From Mycolicibacterium llatzerense (GTDB lineage Bacteria > Actinomycetota > Actinomycetes > Mycobacteriales > Mycobacteriaceae), in contig NZ_JXST01000002.1 in NCBI RefSeq assembly GCF_000878195.1, positions 153,848 through 217,847 on the forward strand: a stretch of DNA of 64,000 nucleotides, read 5' to 3'. A program made the position numbers and the translations under genes. Of this stretch, positions 17,043 through 28,757 are shown in pieces (position 1 is the stretch's first letter; each line of letters begins with the position of its first letter). The notes under the pieces were generated by a model. That model was not told the origin of the DNA and did not search any database. It was given only the letters and a program-made list of their open reading frames with translations.

Positions 17043-18368
17043 ATGAGCGAGGCTTGCCGAGCGAATCGACGGGCCTTGAGCAGCCACGTCCCGCCCGTCG
17101 GCCGGGGTCGCGTCGCTGCCTGGGCGCTGTGGGACAGCGGCGCCACGGGCGTGAACGCGATCGTGACGACCTTCGGTTTCAACATCTACCTCATCTCAGA
17201 GGTCGGCAAAGGGCTGCCCGGCTCGACGACGCCGGAGAGCTGGCTCGGGCGCGCAGTGCTCGTGGCCGGCATCGCGGTGGCGTTTCTGGCGCCGGTGACG
17301 GGCGTGATGGTCGATGCCGCGTACCGGCGGCGCCGGGCGCTCGCCGCGCTGACGGGCGCCGTGGTGGTGCTGACGGCGTCGATGACGTTCATCAAGCCCG
17401 ACTACCACTACCTGTGGATCGGCTTGGCCCTGTTGGCCGCGACCGCGGCGTGCATGGATCTGGCGACCGTCCCGTACAACGCCATGCTGCGGCAGTTGTC
17501 GACGCCGACGACCTCCGGCCGGATCTCCGGATTCGGCTTGGCCGCAGGGTTTTTCGGCAGCGTCGTACTGCTGCTCCTGGTCTTCGTGGGGTTCAAGGCC
17601 GGCAGCGGCGACACCCTCGGCCTCCTGGGTATCCCGAACGCGGACGGCAAACCGGACCGGTACGCGGTCCTGGTGGCGGCGGCGTGGTTCGTCGTCTTCG
17701 CGCTGCCGCTACTGCTGACGGTGAAGTCACCGCCGCACGACGGCACCCCGGCCGTCGGGTTCTTCGGCGCCTACCGCAGGTTGTGGACCGAGGTGGTCGG
17801 CGAATGGAAGCGCGACCGCAACGTCGTCTACTACTTGCTCTCCAGCGCGGTCTTCCGCGACGGCCTGACCGGCATCTCGATCTTCGGTCCGGTGGTGGGG
17901 GTCAGCGTCTACGGGCTGGCGCCGACGAGTGTGCCGCTGTTCGGCGCCGCTGCGTTCACCATCGCGGGGCTCGGCGCGGGGCTCGGCGGAATGCTCGACG
18001 ACCGGATCGGTTCCAAGCGCGTCATCGTCACCTCGTTGACCGCGATGGTGACGGTCGGCATCACGTTGATGTTCCTGTCCGGACCGATGGCGTTCTGGAT
18101 CTGTGGTCTGACGCTGTGCCTGTTCGTCGGCCCCACCCAGTCGGCGTCGCGGAACCTGATGTTGCGCATCTCCGCGGACGGCAAGGAAGGCGTCGCCTTC
18201 GGGCTCTACACCACCACCGGCCGGGCGGCGCATGTGCTGTCGCCGTGGTTGTTCTCGATGTTCATCGACATTTTCGCGACGACCCGCGCGGGCCTGGGTG
18301 GCCTGTGCACCGTCCTGGCTATCGGACTGGTGGGCATGATGCTGGTGAAGGTGCCGGCCCGGCGCTAG
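17043..18368 (+). CDS. MFS transporter, Atg22/UMF1-like
   Basis: A 441-residue polytopic membrane protein with about 12 hydrophobic segments. The N terminus AAWALWDSGATGVNAIVTTF and the DLATVPYNAMLRQLS loop are typical of the UMF1/Atg22-like branch of the major facilitator superfamily. Eukaryotic members export amino acids from vacuoles; bacterial substrates are unknown. The position corresponds to Rv2508c. It shares its promoter region with the divergent SDR and ends with a four-base overlap (18365-18368) with the convergent MmpS-domain protein gene. Confidence 0.9.
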   Translation: MSEACRANRRALSSHVPPVGRGRVAAWALWDSGATGVNAIVTTFGFNIYLISEVGKGLPGSTTPESWLGRAVLVAGIAVAFLAPVTGVMVDAAYRRRRALAALTGAVVVLTASMTFIKPDYHYLWIGLALLAATAACMDLATVPYNAMLRQLSTPTTSGRISGFGLAAGFFGSVVLLLLVFVGFKAGSGDTLGLLGIPNADGKPDRYAVLVAAAWFVVFALPLLLTVKSPPHDGTPAVGFFGAYRRLWTEVVGEWKRDRNVVYYLLSSAVFRDGLTGISIFGPVVGVSVYGLAPTSVPLFGAAAFTIAGLGAGLGGMLDDRIGSKRVIVTSLTAMVTVGITLMFLSGPMAFWICGLTLCLFVGPTQSASRNLMLRISADGKEGVAFGLYTTTGRAAHVLSPWLFSMFIDIFATTRAGLGGLCTVLAIGLVGMMLVKVPARR

Positions 18369-19027
18369 TGCCCGTGCCCGCGGCCGCGTTTGGCTGACTG
18401 CCGGCACACCGTGAGGCCGGCGCCTTCGCGCTGCTGAATCTGCGTGCCGTCGACAGAGATGGTGCAGGCGATGCCGCGTCCGGCGTTGACGATGCTGACG
18501 CTGGCCGAGCGTGCCGCCGGCCGGTTCAGCTGGACTTCCTTGGTCCACGGCAGTGCCACATTGAACTCCGTCTGCAGCACCCCGCCGGTGTCGACGTAGG
18601 TGATGCTCACGGCGCGGCCGTTGCCGATCACGGCGTACAGCACGGCCTCGGTGTCACCGCTTTCGGCATCCGATGGCGCGGCTGCGGCCGGGGGACTGAC
18701 GGCTTCGCTGGGCTCGGTGCTTTCGGGCGTCGTGGTGGTCGTCGCGGTCGTCGACGACGACATCGGGTCCTGCGTCGGCACGGGCAGCGGCGGCGGCGCC
18801 ACCAGGGTCTGTTGCTCGGAACTGTTGACGATGACGACTGCGATCACCATGCAGAGAGCCAGGATCAGCAATGCTCCGGCCAGCGGGAACAGCCACTTGT
18901 GGCGGCGGACCTTCGGCGGTGCGGCGACACCGTAGGGATCGGTGAAGGCGTCGGTCTGGTAGCCGGCCGTCTGCATGGCCGGGAGTTTCCTGGTGGCGTC
19001 CAGCCCGTCGTCGCGCGATCCGGTCAT
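18365..19027 (-). CDS. Membrane protein with extracytoplasmic MmpS-like domain
   Basis: A 220-residue single-pass protein: a cytoplasmic N terminus of about 45 residues with PKVRRHKW, one transmembrane helix (about 48-70, LFPLAGALLILALCMVIAVV), a Pro/Thr/Ser-rich linker of about 50 residues (72-125), and a beta domain from about 130. The last part (LYAVIGNGRAVSITYVDTGG, EFNVALPWTKEV) resembles the periplasmic domain of MmpS proteins, the accessory subunits of MmpL transporters. Position fits Rv2507. ATG 19027 has GAGG six bases upstream. No mmpL gene is nearby, so its partner, if any, is elsewhere. Two cysteines (ACTIS and LTVCR) could form a disulphide. Confidence 0.85.
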   Translation of the reverse strand: MTGSRDDGLDATRKLPAMQTAGYQTDAFTDPYGVAAPPKVRRHKWLFPLAGALLILALCMVIAVVIVNSSEQQTLVAPPPLPVPTQDPMSSSTTATTTTTPESTEPSEAVSPPAAAAPSDAESGDTEAVLYAVIGNGRAVSITYVDTGGVLQTEFNVALPWTKEVQLNRPAARSASVSIVNAGRGIACTISVDGTQIQQREGAGLTVCRQSAKRGRGHGH

Positions 19028-19094
19028 GGCCACCTCATGTTTGCAGGGTACCTGCGGCGCGCGCCGGGCCGCGGGGACGTTGCGGAGGGCCGGG

Positions 19095-21363
<2,269 letters not shown>

Positions 21364-21364
21364 G

Positions 21365-23344
21365 ATGAAGACCTTCGACACCGTCTTGGTTGCCAATCGT
21401 GGCGAGATCGCGGTCCGCGTCATTCGGACGTTGCGGGCCATGGGTATTCGTTCGGTCGCGGTGTTCAGCGATGCCGACGCCGGCGCCCGGCACGTGCTCG
21501 AGGCCGACGTCGCCGTGAACATCGGCCCGGCCCCGGCCCGGCAGAGCTACCTGAGCATCGAGGCCATCGTGACCGCGGCCCGGCGCACCGGCGCCCAGGC
21601 CGTGCACCCGGGCTACGGATTCCTTTCGGAGAACGCCGAATTCGCCGCCGCGTTGCACGACGCGGGCATCGTCTTCATCGGGCCACCGGCCAAGGCCATC
21701 GGCACCATGGGCGACAAGATCACCGCCAAGGCGGCGGTGTCGGCCTTCGGCGTGCCCGTGGTTCCCGGTATCTCGCGTCCCGGCTTGACCGACGAGGACC
21801 TCATCGCCGGCGCCCCCGAGGTGGGGTTCCCGGTCCTGGTGAAACCGTCCGCCGGTGGCGGCGGCAAGGGCATGCGGGTGGTGCATGCCGCCGCGGAGCT
21901 GCCGGCCGCGCTGGCCTCGGCCCGCCGCGAGGCCGCGTCGGCATTCGGCGACGACACCTTGTTCCTGGAGCGATTCGTGTTGAACCCCAGGCACATCGAG
22001 GTCCAGGTCGTCGCGGACAGCCACGGCAACGTCGTCCATCTGGGCGAGCGCGAGTGCAGCCTGCAGCGCCGGCACCAGAAGGTCATCGAAGAGGCCCCGT
22101 CGCCGGTGTTGGACGAGGCGACCCGCGCGCGGATCGGTGCGGCTGCCTGCGACACCGCCCGCAGCGTCGACTACCGCGGCGCGGGCACCGTCGAGTTCAT
22201 CGTCTCGGCGGACCGGCCCGACGAGTTCTTCTTCATGGAGATGAACACCCGCCTTCAGGTGGAGCACCCCGTCACCGAGCTGGTCACGGGCATCGACCTG
22301 GTCGAGCTGCAGGTGCGCGTGGCAGCTGGTGACGCCCTACCGGTGGCTCAGGACGACATCACCATGACCGGGCACGCCATCGAAGCCCGCGTGTACGCCG
22401 AAGACCCGGCGCGCGACTTCCTGCCGACGGGCGGCACCGTGCTGGCACTGGCCGAACCTGCCGATGCCCGAGTGGATTCCGGCATCCGGGCCGGCTCGGT
22501 GATCGGTAGCGACTACGACCCGATGTTGTCGAAGATCATCGCGTACGGCCCGGATCGGGAGTCGGCGCGTCGTGGCCTGGATCGGGCGCTGGCCGATACC
22601 GCCGTGCTGGGTGTCGGTACCAACATCGACTTCCTGCGCTTCCTGCTTGCCGACGAGGACGTCATCGCCGGACGCCTCGACACCGGTCTGCTGGACCGCC
22701 GTACCGGCGACTACGTCGCCGCCCAGGCCGGAGACGACGAGTTCATCGCCGCTGCCGCGTACCGCTGGCTGCACAGCTGGGCCGACGCAGGTGAGCTGTG
22801 GGCCACGCCGTCCGGCTGGCGGATCGGGGAGCACGCTGCGACGACGATCCGGCTGCGGGCCGGCGAGCGCACCGACCACGTCCACCTCACCGGCACGCCC
22901 ACGGCCGCCACGGCACGTATCGAAGATGGCGAACTGCGGAGTGTGGCAGCGTCGTTGGACGGTGACCGCCTGATCGTCACGGTCGACGGTCTGCGCACCG
23001 AATACCTGACCGCCGTCGAGGATCACCGGCTGTGGCTGGCCGGTGCCGGCCGCACGATCGTGATCGAGGATGTGCGCGAAGCCCCGGTCCGTGCCGATGA
23101 CGAACACAGCGGCGACGCCGAGATCGTCAGCCCGATGCCCGGATCTGTTGTCGCCGTTGGTGTCGAGGACGGTGCGACGGTCGGCACTGGTGACGTCGTG
23201 GTCACCGTCGAAGCCATGAAGATGGAACACGCGTTGTCGTCGCCGGTCGGCGGCACCGTGGAATTGCTTGTCGCCGTGGGCGATCAGGTCAAAGTGGGCC
23301 AGCCGCTGGCCCGGATTATCGCTGCAACCGAGGAGACCAAGTGA
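21365..23344 (+). CDS. accA1: Biotin-dependent acyl-CoA carboxylase alpha subunit
   Basis: A 659-residue protein holding biotin carboxylase and biotin carrier domains. N-terminal [22 protein letters not shown]-grasp glycine loop [14 protein letters not shown] (about residue 160); [14 protein letters not shown] (about 295); C-terminal biotinyl domain with [10 protein letters not shown], where Lys619 carries biotin. With AccD1 it forms the 3-methylcrotonyl-CoA carboxylase. The gene starts one base after the accD1 stop, and its stop overlaps the GTG of fadE19, so the three are tightly coupled. Confidence 0.95.
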   Translation: MKTFDTVLVANRGEIAVRVIRTLRAMGIRSVAVFSDADAGARHVLEADVAVNIGPAPARQSYLSIEAIVTAARRTGAQAVHPGYGFLSENAEFAAALHDAGIVFIGPPAKAIGTMGDKITAKAAVSAFGVPVVPGISRPGLTDEDLIAGAPEVGFPVLVKPSAGGGGKGMRVVHAAAELPAALASARREAASAFGDDTLFLERFVLNPRHIEVQVVADSHGNVVHLGERECSLQRRHQKVIEEAPSPVLDEATRARIGAAACDTARSVDYRGAGTVEFIVSADRPDEFFFMEMNTRLQVEHPVTELVTGIDLVELQVRVAAGDALPVAQDDITMTGHAIEARVYAEDPARDFLPTGGTVLALAEPADARVDSGIRAGSVIGSDYDPMLSKIIAYGPDRESARRGLDRALADTAVLGVGTNIDFLRFLLADEDVIAGRLDTGLLDRRTGDYVAAQAGDDEFIAAAAYRWLHSWADAGELWATPSGWRIGEHAATTIRLRAGERTDHVHLTGTPTAATARIEDGELRSVAASLDGDRLIVTVDGLRTEYLTAVEDHRLWLAGAGRTIVIEDVREAPVRADDEHSGDAEIVSPMPGSVVAVGVEDGATVGTGDVVVTVEAMKMEHALSSPVGGTVELLVAVGDQVKVGQPLARIIAATEETK

Positions 23345-24504
23345 GCGACTTTCTGTCCACCGGCACCCTGCCGGACCACTATGCCGAACTGGCCAAGACG
23401 GTTCGGGAATTCGCGCAGACCGTTGTCGCGCCGGTATCGGCTCAGCACGACAAGGACCACACCTTCCCGTACAAGGTGATCGACGGCATGGCCGACATGG
23501 GCCTGTTCGGCCTGCCCTTCCCCGAGGAGTACGGCGGCATGGGCGGCGACTACTTCGCCCTGTGCCTCGCCCTGGAAGAACTGGGCAAGGTCGACCAGAG
23601 CGTCGCCATCACGCTGGAGGCGGGCGTCGGGCTGGGTGCCATGCCGGTGTACCGCTTCGGGACCGAGGCGCAGAAGCAGGAATGGCTGCCGCAGTTGGCC
23701 AGTGGAAAGGCGTTGGGCGCCTTCGGCTTGACTGAGGCCGGCGGCGGTAGCGATGCCGGTGCCACCAAGACCACCGCCAAGCTGGACGGCGACAGCTGGG
23801 TCATCAACGGCTCCAAGCAGTTCATCACCAACTCCGGCACCGACATCACCAAGCTTGTCACCGTCACCGCGGTCACCGGCGAATTGCCCGGCGGGCACAA
23901 GGAGATTTCGGCGATCCTGGTGCCGGTGCCGACCCCGGGCTTCACGGCCGAACCCGCCTACGACAAGGTCGGCTGGAACGCCTCGGACACCCATCCGCTG
24001 AGCTTCGACGATGTGCGGGTGCCGGCCGAGAACCTGCTGGGCGACCGCGGCCGCGGCTACGCCAACTTCCTCCGGATCCTCGACGAGGGCCGCATCGCCA
24101 TCGCCGCGCTGTCGGTCGGTGTCGCGCAGGGCTGCGTCGACGAGTGTGTGAAGTACTCGAAGGAGCGGGAAGCGTTCGGCCGCAAGATCGGTGGCTACCA
24201 GGCCATCGCCTTCAAGATCGCCCGGATGGAAGCCCGCGCACACGTCGCCCGCACCGCGTACTACGACGCGGCGGCACTCATGCTGGCAGACAAGCCGTTC
24301 AAGAAGGCGGCCTGCATTGCCAAGATGATCGCCAGCGAGGCCGCGATGGACAACGCCCGTGACGCCACCCAGGTGTTCGGCGGCTACGGCTTCATGAACG
24401 AGTACCCGGTGGCCCGGCACTACCGCGATTCGAAGATTCTCGAAATCGGTGAAGGCACAACGGAGGTGCAGCTGATGCTGATCGCGCGTGAGGCCGGGCT
24501 GTGA
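23341..24504 (+). CDS. fadE19: Acyl-CoA dehydrogenase, isovaleryl-CoA type
   Basis: A 387-residue flavoprotein that oxidises isovaleryl-CoA (and probably other branched acyl-CoAs) to the enoyl-CoA, passing electrons to an electron-transfer flavoprotein. Signatures: [16 protein letters not shown] around residue 125 and the C-terminal [19 protein letters not shown], with [12 protein letters not shown] closing the active site. GTG 23341 overlaps the accA1 stop. Placement between MCC subunits and the hydratase gives the reaction order acyl-CoA to enoyl-CoA to carboxylated product. Matches Rv2500c. Confidence 0.95.
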   Translation: MSDFLSTGTLPDHYAELAKTVREFAQTVVAPVSAQHDKDHTFPYKVIDGMADMGLFGLPFPEEYGGMGGDYFALCLALEELGKVDQSVAITLEAGVGLGAMPVYRFGTEAQKQEWLPQLASGKALGAFGLTEAGGGSDAGATKTTAKLDGDSWVINGSKQFITNSGTDITKLVTVTAVTGELPGGHKEISAILVPVPTPGFTAEPAYDKVGWNASDTHPLSFDDVRVPAENLLGDRGRGYANFLRILDEGRIAIAALSVGVAQGCVDECVKYSKEREAFGRKIGGYQAIAFKIARMEARAHVARTAYYDAAALMLADKPFKKAACIAKMIASEAAMDNARDATQVFGGYGFMNEYPVARHYRDSKILEIGEGTTEVQLMLIAREAGL

Positions 24505-24989
24505 CCGACAAGCGGATCGTCGAGCAGCGCGGGCTCTGGTTCGAGGAGTTCGAGCCGGGCGTCATCTACAAACATCGACCCGGCCGCACCATCACCGAGG
24601 CCGACAACGTGCTGTTCACCACGCTCACCATGAACACCCAGGCGCTGCACCTGGACGCCGCGTTCGCCGACGCGTTGCCGCCGTTCCATGCGCGGCTGGT
24701 GAATTCGATGTTCACGCTGTCGACGCTGGTGGGTCTGTCCGTCGCGCAGCTGACGCAGGGCACGATCGTCGGGAACCTCGGTTTCTCCGACATCGCTTTC
24801 CCCAGGCCGCTTTTCCACGGTGACACGCTGTACGCGGAGTCCGAGGTGATCGACAAGCGCGAGTCCAAGCGCCGGCCGGGAGAGGGCATCGTGACGTTCG
24901 CCCACACCGGCCGCAATCAGCACGGCGACGTCGTCGCCACGGCGTCGCGCAAGACGATGGTCCGCAAGCGCCCGGCGGACGCGGTCTGA
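24501..24989 (+). CDS. MaoC-like hotdog hydratase (probable 3-methylglutaconyl-CoA or mesaconyl-CoA hydratase)
   Basis: A 162-residue hotdog-fold protein matching Rv2499c. It should hydrate the product of the carboxylase (3-methylglutaconyl-CoA to HMG-CoA) and possibly a C5 itaconate intermediate. The hydratase motif is present in a variant form: NTQALHLD (about residues 46-53) stands where the classical enzymes have D-x-N-P-x-H-x-D, so the first acidic residue is Asn here. The rest (FSDIAFPRPLFHGDTLYAES) is typical. GTG 24501 overlaps the fadE19 stop, and its own stop overlaps the citE ATG. Confidence 0.9.
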   Translation: MTDKRIVEQRGLWFEEFEPGVIYKHRPGRTITEADNVLFTTLTMNTQALHLDAAFADALPPFHARLVNSMFTLSTLVGLSVAQLTQGTIVGNLGFSDIAFPRPLFHGDTLYAESEVIDKRESKRRPGEGIVTFAHTGRNQHGDVVATASRKTMVRKRPADAV

Positions 24990-25798
24990 TGGCGCTGCAG
25001 GCACCCGGTCCCGGTTGGCTGTTCTGCCCGGCCGACCGGCCCGAGAGATTCGAAAAGGCAGCGGCGGCAGCTGATGTGGTGATCCTCGATCTGGAGGACG
25101 GCTGCGCCGCGAAAGACCGGCCGGCCGCTCGTCAGGCGCTGATCGATACCCCGCTGGACCCGTCGCGCACGGTGGTGCGGCTGAATCCGTCGGACACCGC
25201 CGATCACCCGTTGGACCTGGAGGCGCTGGCCCGCACCCCGTACACCACGGTGATGCTGGCCAAAACCGAATCAGCTGAACAGGTTCGGGCGCTTGCGCCG
25301 CTGGATGTGGTGGTGCTGGTGGAGACCCCGCTCGGCGCGCTCGCCGTCACCGAGACCGCCCGCGTCGACAACACCTACGCCGTCATGTGGGGTGCCGAAG
25401 ACCTGTTCGCGGCACTTGGTGGCACCGCGAACCGGTGGCCCGACGACAGCTACCGCGATGTCGCAAAGCACGTCCGGTCGCAATCGCTGTTGGCAGCCAA
25501 GGCTTTCGGCAAGCTCGCGCTGGACTCGGTCTATCTGAACATCAAGAACCTGGACGGTCTGCGGGCTGAGGTCGACGATGCCGTGGCCGTCGGATTCGAC
25601 GCCAAGGTCGCCATCCACCCGACGCAGGTCGCGGTGATCCGCTCCGGCTACGCCCCCACCGAGAAGGAAATCGCCTGGGCGCGCGCGGTGCTCGATGCCG
25701 CGACCCGCGAGCGCGGGGTGTTCCAGTACGACGGTCTGATGGTCGACATGCCGGTGCTCCGCCGCGCACAGCGGATCGTCGCACTGGCGCCGCAATAG
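24989..25798 (+). CDS. citE: CitE-like beta-hydroxyacyl-CoA lyase
   Basis: A 269-residue Mg-dependent TIM-barrel lyase of the CitE family. LFCPADRPERFEKA opens the barrel, VVILDLEDGCAAKDR carries the metal-binding acidic residues, VVLVETPLGALAV the glutamate strand, and VMWGAEDLFAALGG the second metal segment. The M. tuberculosis counterpart Rv2498c was reported as a bifunctional lyase that cleaves citramalyl-CoA (itaconate breakdown) and HMG-CoA (leucine breakdown); the operon here supports the same role. ATG 24989 shares a base with the upstream stop. A large palindrome directly follows the gene. Confidence 0.93.
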   Translation: MALQAPGPGWLFCPADRPERFEKAAAAADVVILDLEDGCAAKDRPAARQALIDTPLDPSRTVVRLNPSDTADHPLDLEALARTPYTTVMLAKTESAEQVRALAPLDVVVLVETPLGALAVTETARVDNTYAVMWGAEDLFAALGGTANRWPDDSYRDVAKHVRSQSLLAAKAFGKLALDSVYLNIKNLDGLRAEVDDAVAVGFDAKVAIHPTQVAVIRSGYAPTEKEIAWARAVLDAATRERGVFQYDGLMVDMPVLRRAQRIVALAPQ

Positions 25799-25805
25799 TT
25801 CTTCC

Positions 25806-25867
25806 CGCGAGCAGACGTAAAACTGTCCCTTTTTCGATGAAAAGGGACAGTTTTACGTCTGCTCGCG
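25806..25867. terminator. Perfect 28-base-pair palindrome between citE and the response regulator
   Basis: Arms 25806-25833 and 25840-25867 are exact complements around the loop TCGATG. The outer parts of the arms are CGCGAGCAGACGT, the inner parts AAAACTGTCCCTTTT and its complement. It lies between convergent genes, so it can act as a two-way terminator. The outer arm and the preceding TAGTTCTTC match the element at 3945-4000. Confidence 0.8.
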
Positions 25868-25873
25868 AGGGGA

Positions 25874-26551
25874 CTAGAGCTCCTCGACGCTGAGGATGCC
25901 GTCTTGCACCGCGCGGGCGACGAGTTGGGCTTTGGTGGCTGCCGGCCGCCCCGCTGCGGCGTACTTGGCGCGGACGCGTTGCAGGTGGGTCCGGACGGTG
26001 GTTGGGGCCAGGTGCAGGCGCTTGGCGACGATGTCCTTGCTTTCCGTCTGAAACCAGGCCTTGAGCACTTCGCGTTCGCGATGGGTGAGCCCGGGGCGGC
26101 CGGAATCAGTGTCCGAGCAGATGGCCGCGGCCATCCGGGGCCCGACGTACGGCTCGTGGGTGCTGGCCGCGCGGATGGCCTCGATCAGCTGGCTCTGGCC
26201 TTCGCTCTTGGCCAGATACGTGATCACCCCGATGGACAGGCAGCGCAGAATGACCTCGGCGTTCTCCAGGTGCGAATAGACGATCACCGCATGACCGGCG
26301 TCGACGATGGCGGTGACGGCGTCGAAATCGGGCTGGCGGCTGCGTAATTCGAGGTCGAGGATGACCGCGGCCAGCTCGCCACCGGCCTTGGGATACAGGG
26401 CAAGGAAGGATTCGGCATCGGGATGGTCGGATGCGACGCGGATCGGCGGGTCGGCCTTTGCACACCATGCGGCGATGCCGGTGTGGATGACGTCGTGGTC
26501 ATCGACGACGGCGATGGCCAGGGGCTCAGGCGGGGTGGCCGGCGAGGTCAT
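25874..26551 (-). CDS. LuxR-type (NarL-family) response regulator
   Basis: A 225-residue two-component regulator. The receiver domain begins AIAVVDDHDVIHTGIAAW, with the acidic pair at 17-18, phospho-acceptor Asp66 in VILDLELRS and Lys115 in YLAKSEG. The C-terminal LuxR helix-turn-helix is LTHREREVLKAWFQTESKDI with TTVRTHLQRVRAKY. ATG 26551 lies inside the 3' end of the kinase gene (26-base overlap), so the two are translationally coupled. It is convergent with citE. Targets are unknown; the neighbouring bkd and acc genes are candidates only by position. Confidence 0.93.
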   Translation of the reverse strand: MTSPATPPEPLAIAVVDDHDVIHTGIAAWCAKADPPIRVASDHPDAESFLALYPKAGGELAAVILDLELRSRQPDFDAVTAIVDAGHAVIVYSHLENAEVILRCLSIGVITYLAKSEGQSQLIEAIRAASTHEPYVGPRMAAAICSDTDSGRPGLTHREREVLKAWFQTESKDIVAKRLHLAPTTVRTHLQRVRAKYAAAGRPAATKAQLVARAVQDGILSVEEL

Positions 26552-28757
26552 GGCTGACTGGTCCTTCTGCGAGCTGGAGTTGGAAGGTGATCCATACGGT
26601 GTCGTCGAGGGTGGTGACGTCGAATCCATCGTTGGCGCCGACGTCAATCTCGGTCGGGATTTCGGCGACTTTGGCGCCGTGACACACGACGCTGATCTCC
26701 GCGCCGGTCGATTCGCCGGTCACGGTGATGCGAGCGGCGGTGCTGGTCGCGGCGAGGGCGAGGTCGAGCAGGTGCGCGATCCGCCGTGCTGCGGCTTCGT
26801 CGACGGTGGGTAAGGCGCCGTCGACGTTGATGGCTACCGCAACGCCGCGATCCTGGGCGGCGTCGATGTGCGGACGCAGCTCGCGCAACAGGACGTGCTG
26901 AAATATCGACGACTGGTCGAAAAGCGTTCGCAGTCGCTGGTATTCGTTCTGAGCGTGCTGTTGGACGGCGGCGTCCAGCGGAGCGCCGTCGGCGAGGCTC
27001 ACCAACAGCGGACGGATCGTCTCGGCCAGATCGGCGTAGCGGCGCAGGTACTCGGCCTGAACCGCATCGGCGATCCGGTTCGCGGTCAGAAGTTGCTTGC
27101 GCGCAGCGGTTTCCGCGGCCGCATCGGCGGCGGCACCTCTGATGAGGTTGTCGAAGAACAGGCCGCACAGCTGGATGAGCAGAACGCTCACCGTGCCGTA
27201 CCCGATGTCGACGATGTTGTCCATCGAGAGGTCGTGAACGACGGCGTAGCCGATCGGGATGGTCCAACACAGGACCAGGATGCTGATGCTGTAGCGGAGC
27301 CTCTCGTTGAGCAACAGGGGGAGCGCGCACCAGCCGATCGCGCCCTGCATCCATTGCACGTCGGTGTCGAGTTGCGCAACCGGCAGGGACGCCGATTGCA
27401 CCACCGAAATAACCAGCAAGGCGGCAATGCCCGCACGGGTGGGCAGACCGGGCACGCCGAGGCGCCGGACCACGGCCGAGAGCGTGATGGCCGCGGCTAC
27501 GGCGATCAATGCCAACTGCAGCTTGGGGTGTGCGGTCGAGTGCATCGCGGTGGGGGCGATCGCCAGTAGGTTGGCGATGGCATAAGCGGTCAACATCAGG
27601 CTGTATCCGGTGCGGGCGCGTTCGATCATCCGCTCCGGGTCTGCTGGATTCGCCACGGGAGTGGATGTGGGCCAGCGTAATTCAACGGTGGTGCCGCGCC
27701 CCGGTGCTGTCGTCACCACTGATTCGCCGCCGAGCCGCCGCATGCGGGCGGCGATCGAGTTGGCCAGTCCGTATCCATGGGTTGGTTGCGTGGCGTCGAA
27801 TCCGCAGCCGTCGTCGGCGATGCGCACCAGGCCGGGCTGGATCGTGACGGTGACGCCAGTTGCGGCGGCATGCCGGTCCACGTTGGTGAGGGCTTCGCGT
27901 GCCGCGGCGGCGACGATCGTCGCGGTGGCACCGTCCAGCCACATCTGGGTTGGTCCCGCCAAGGTGACCGGGGTAGTGATGTGTGTGATGTTGTCACGCA
28001 GTGCCGCAACAAGATCGGCGGGTGGAGCCGGTGCCCACGACCGATCGTCGAAGACTTCGAGATCGCGGCGCGCCTGCGTTGCGATACGCGTCGGCGACAC
28101 CGCGCTGCCGGTGCCCACGATCAGCAGCGTGGAGGCGACGGTGTCGTGCAGCAGCCGCAGTTGTTCCCGGTCGTACTCACGGACGGCTGCGTTGACCTCG
28201 TGTTGCAGTTCGGCGGCATGCCGGTTCGCGCGCGCGGCGTCGACCGAATCGGTGACCCGCAACATCAGAACGCGGTTCAGCGTCGCCGCCAGCCACAGCA
28301 CCGCGAAGTAGACGGCGATGTTGCCGCCGACGTGGCCCCACCCGAAAGCTGTGGTGCCGAGAACGTACGCAGCGGCCACTCCGAGGGCGAGCGCGACATT
28401 GATCCATGGGGTGAAGACGGTGAAGCTGATGATCGCTGTCCCGGCAATGGCCACCAGGCTGAAGGTGGACAGGTGGACATGGACGTTGGACGCCAGCATC
28501 GGGATGGTCAGGCAGGCGACGATGGTGACGGCGTAGTCGACTGCGAAGACGCGTGCTGTCGTGGAATGCGTGATCAGCCGATAGGTGGCCCAGGTGCCGG
28601 CCGCCAGTGCGAAAGCAGTGCCGACGGCACTGACCGAATACTCGGTGGTGACCATGACGGCGTACACCACCAAGCTGCCGCCGTTGCGCAGCACCAGGCT
28701 GAGCAGCATCGCCTGACTCAGGAAGTTGCGCCGGGCGGCGTCCGCCGTGTCACCCAT
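26526..28757 (-). CDS. Membrane histidine kinase with doubled sensor/kinase architecture
   Basis: A 743-residue sensor kinase of the HisKA_3 type. Residues 15-165 hold about six membrane helices; 185-215 the dimerisation helix with phospho-acceptor His204 in LRLLHDTVAST; 285-362 the ATP-binding domain with REALTNVDRHA (N box), ADDGCGFD (D box) and GYGLANSI (G box). A second set of about five or six membrane helices follows (385-535), and then a second cytoplasmic part (551-743). That part looks like a coiled dimerisation segment plus an ATPase-like sheet (ARITVTGESTGAEISVVCHG) but lacks N, D and G boxes. The usual length is about 400-450, so this looks like an internal duplication with a degenerate second half. 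The signal is unknown. Confidence 0.9.
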   Translation of the reverse strand: MGDTADAARRNFLSQAMLLSLVLRNGGSLVVYAVMVTTEYSVSAVGTAFALAAGTWATYRLITHSTTARVFAVDYAVTIVACLTIPMLASNVHVHLSTFSLVAIAGTAIISFTVFTPWINVALALGVAAAYVLGTTAFGWGHVGGNIAVYFAVLWLAATLNRVLMLRVTDSVDAARANRHAAELQHEVNAAVREYDREQLRLLHDTVASTLLIVGTGSAVSPTRIATQARRDLEVFDDRSWAPAPPADLVAALRDNITHITTPVTLAGPTQMWLDGATATIVAAAAREALTNVDRHAAATGVTVTIQPGLVRIADDGCGFDATQPTHGYGLANSIAARMRRLGGESVVTTAPGRGTTVELRWPTSTPVANPADPERMIERARTGYSLMLTAYAIANLLAIAPTAMHSTAHPKLQLALIAVAAAITLSAVVRRLGVPGLPTRAGIAALLVISVVQSASLPVAQLDTDVQWMQGAIGWCALPLLLNERLRYSISILVLCWTIPIGYAVVHDLSMDNIVDIGYGTVSVLLIQLCGLFFDNLIRGAAADAAAETAARKQLLTANRIADAVQAEYLRRYADLAETIRPLLVSLADGAPLDAAVQQHAQNEYQRLRTLFDQSSIFQHVLLRELRPHIDAAQDRGVAVAINVDGALPTVDEAAARRIAHLLDLALAATSTAARITVTGESTGAEISVVCHGAKVAEIPTEIDVGANDGFDVTTLDDTVWITFQLQLAEGPVSHDLAGHPA

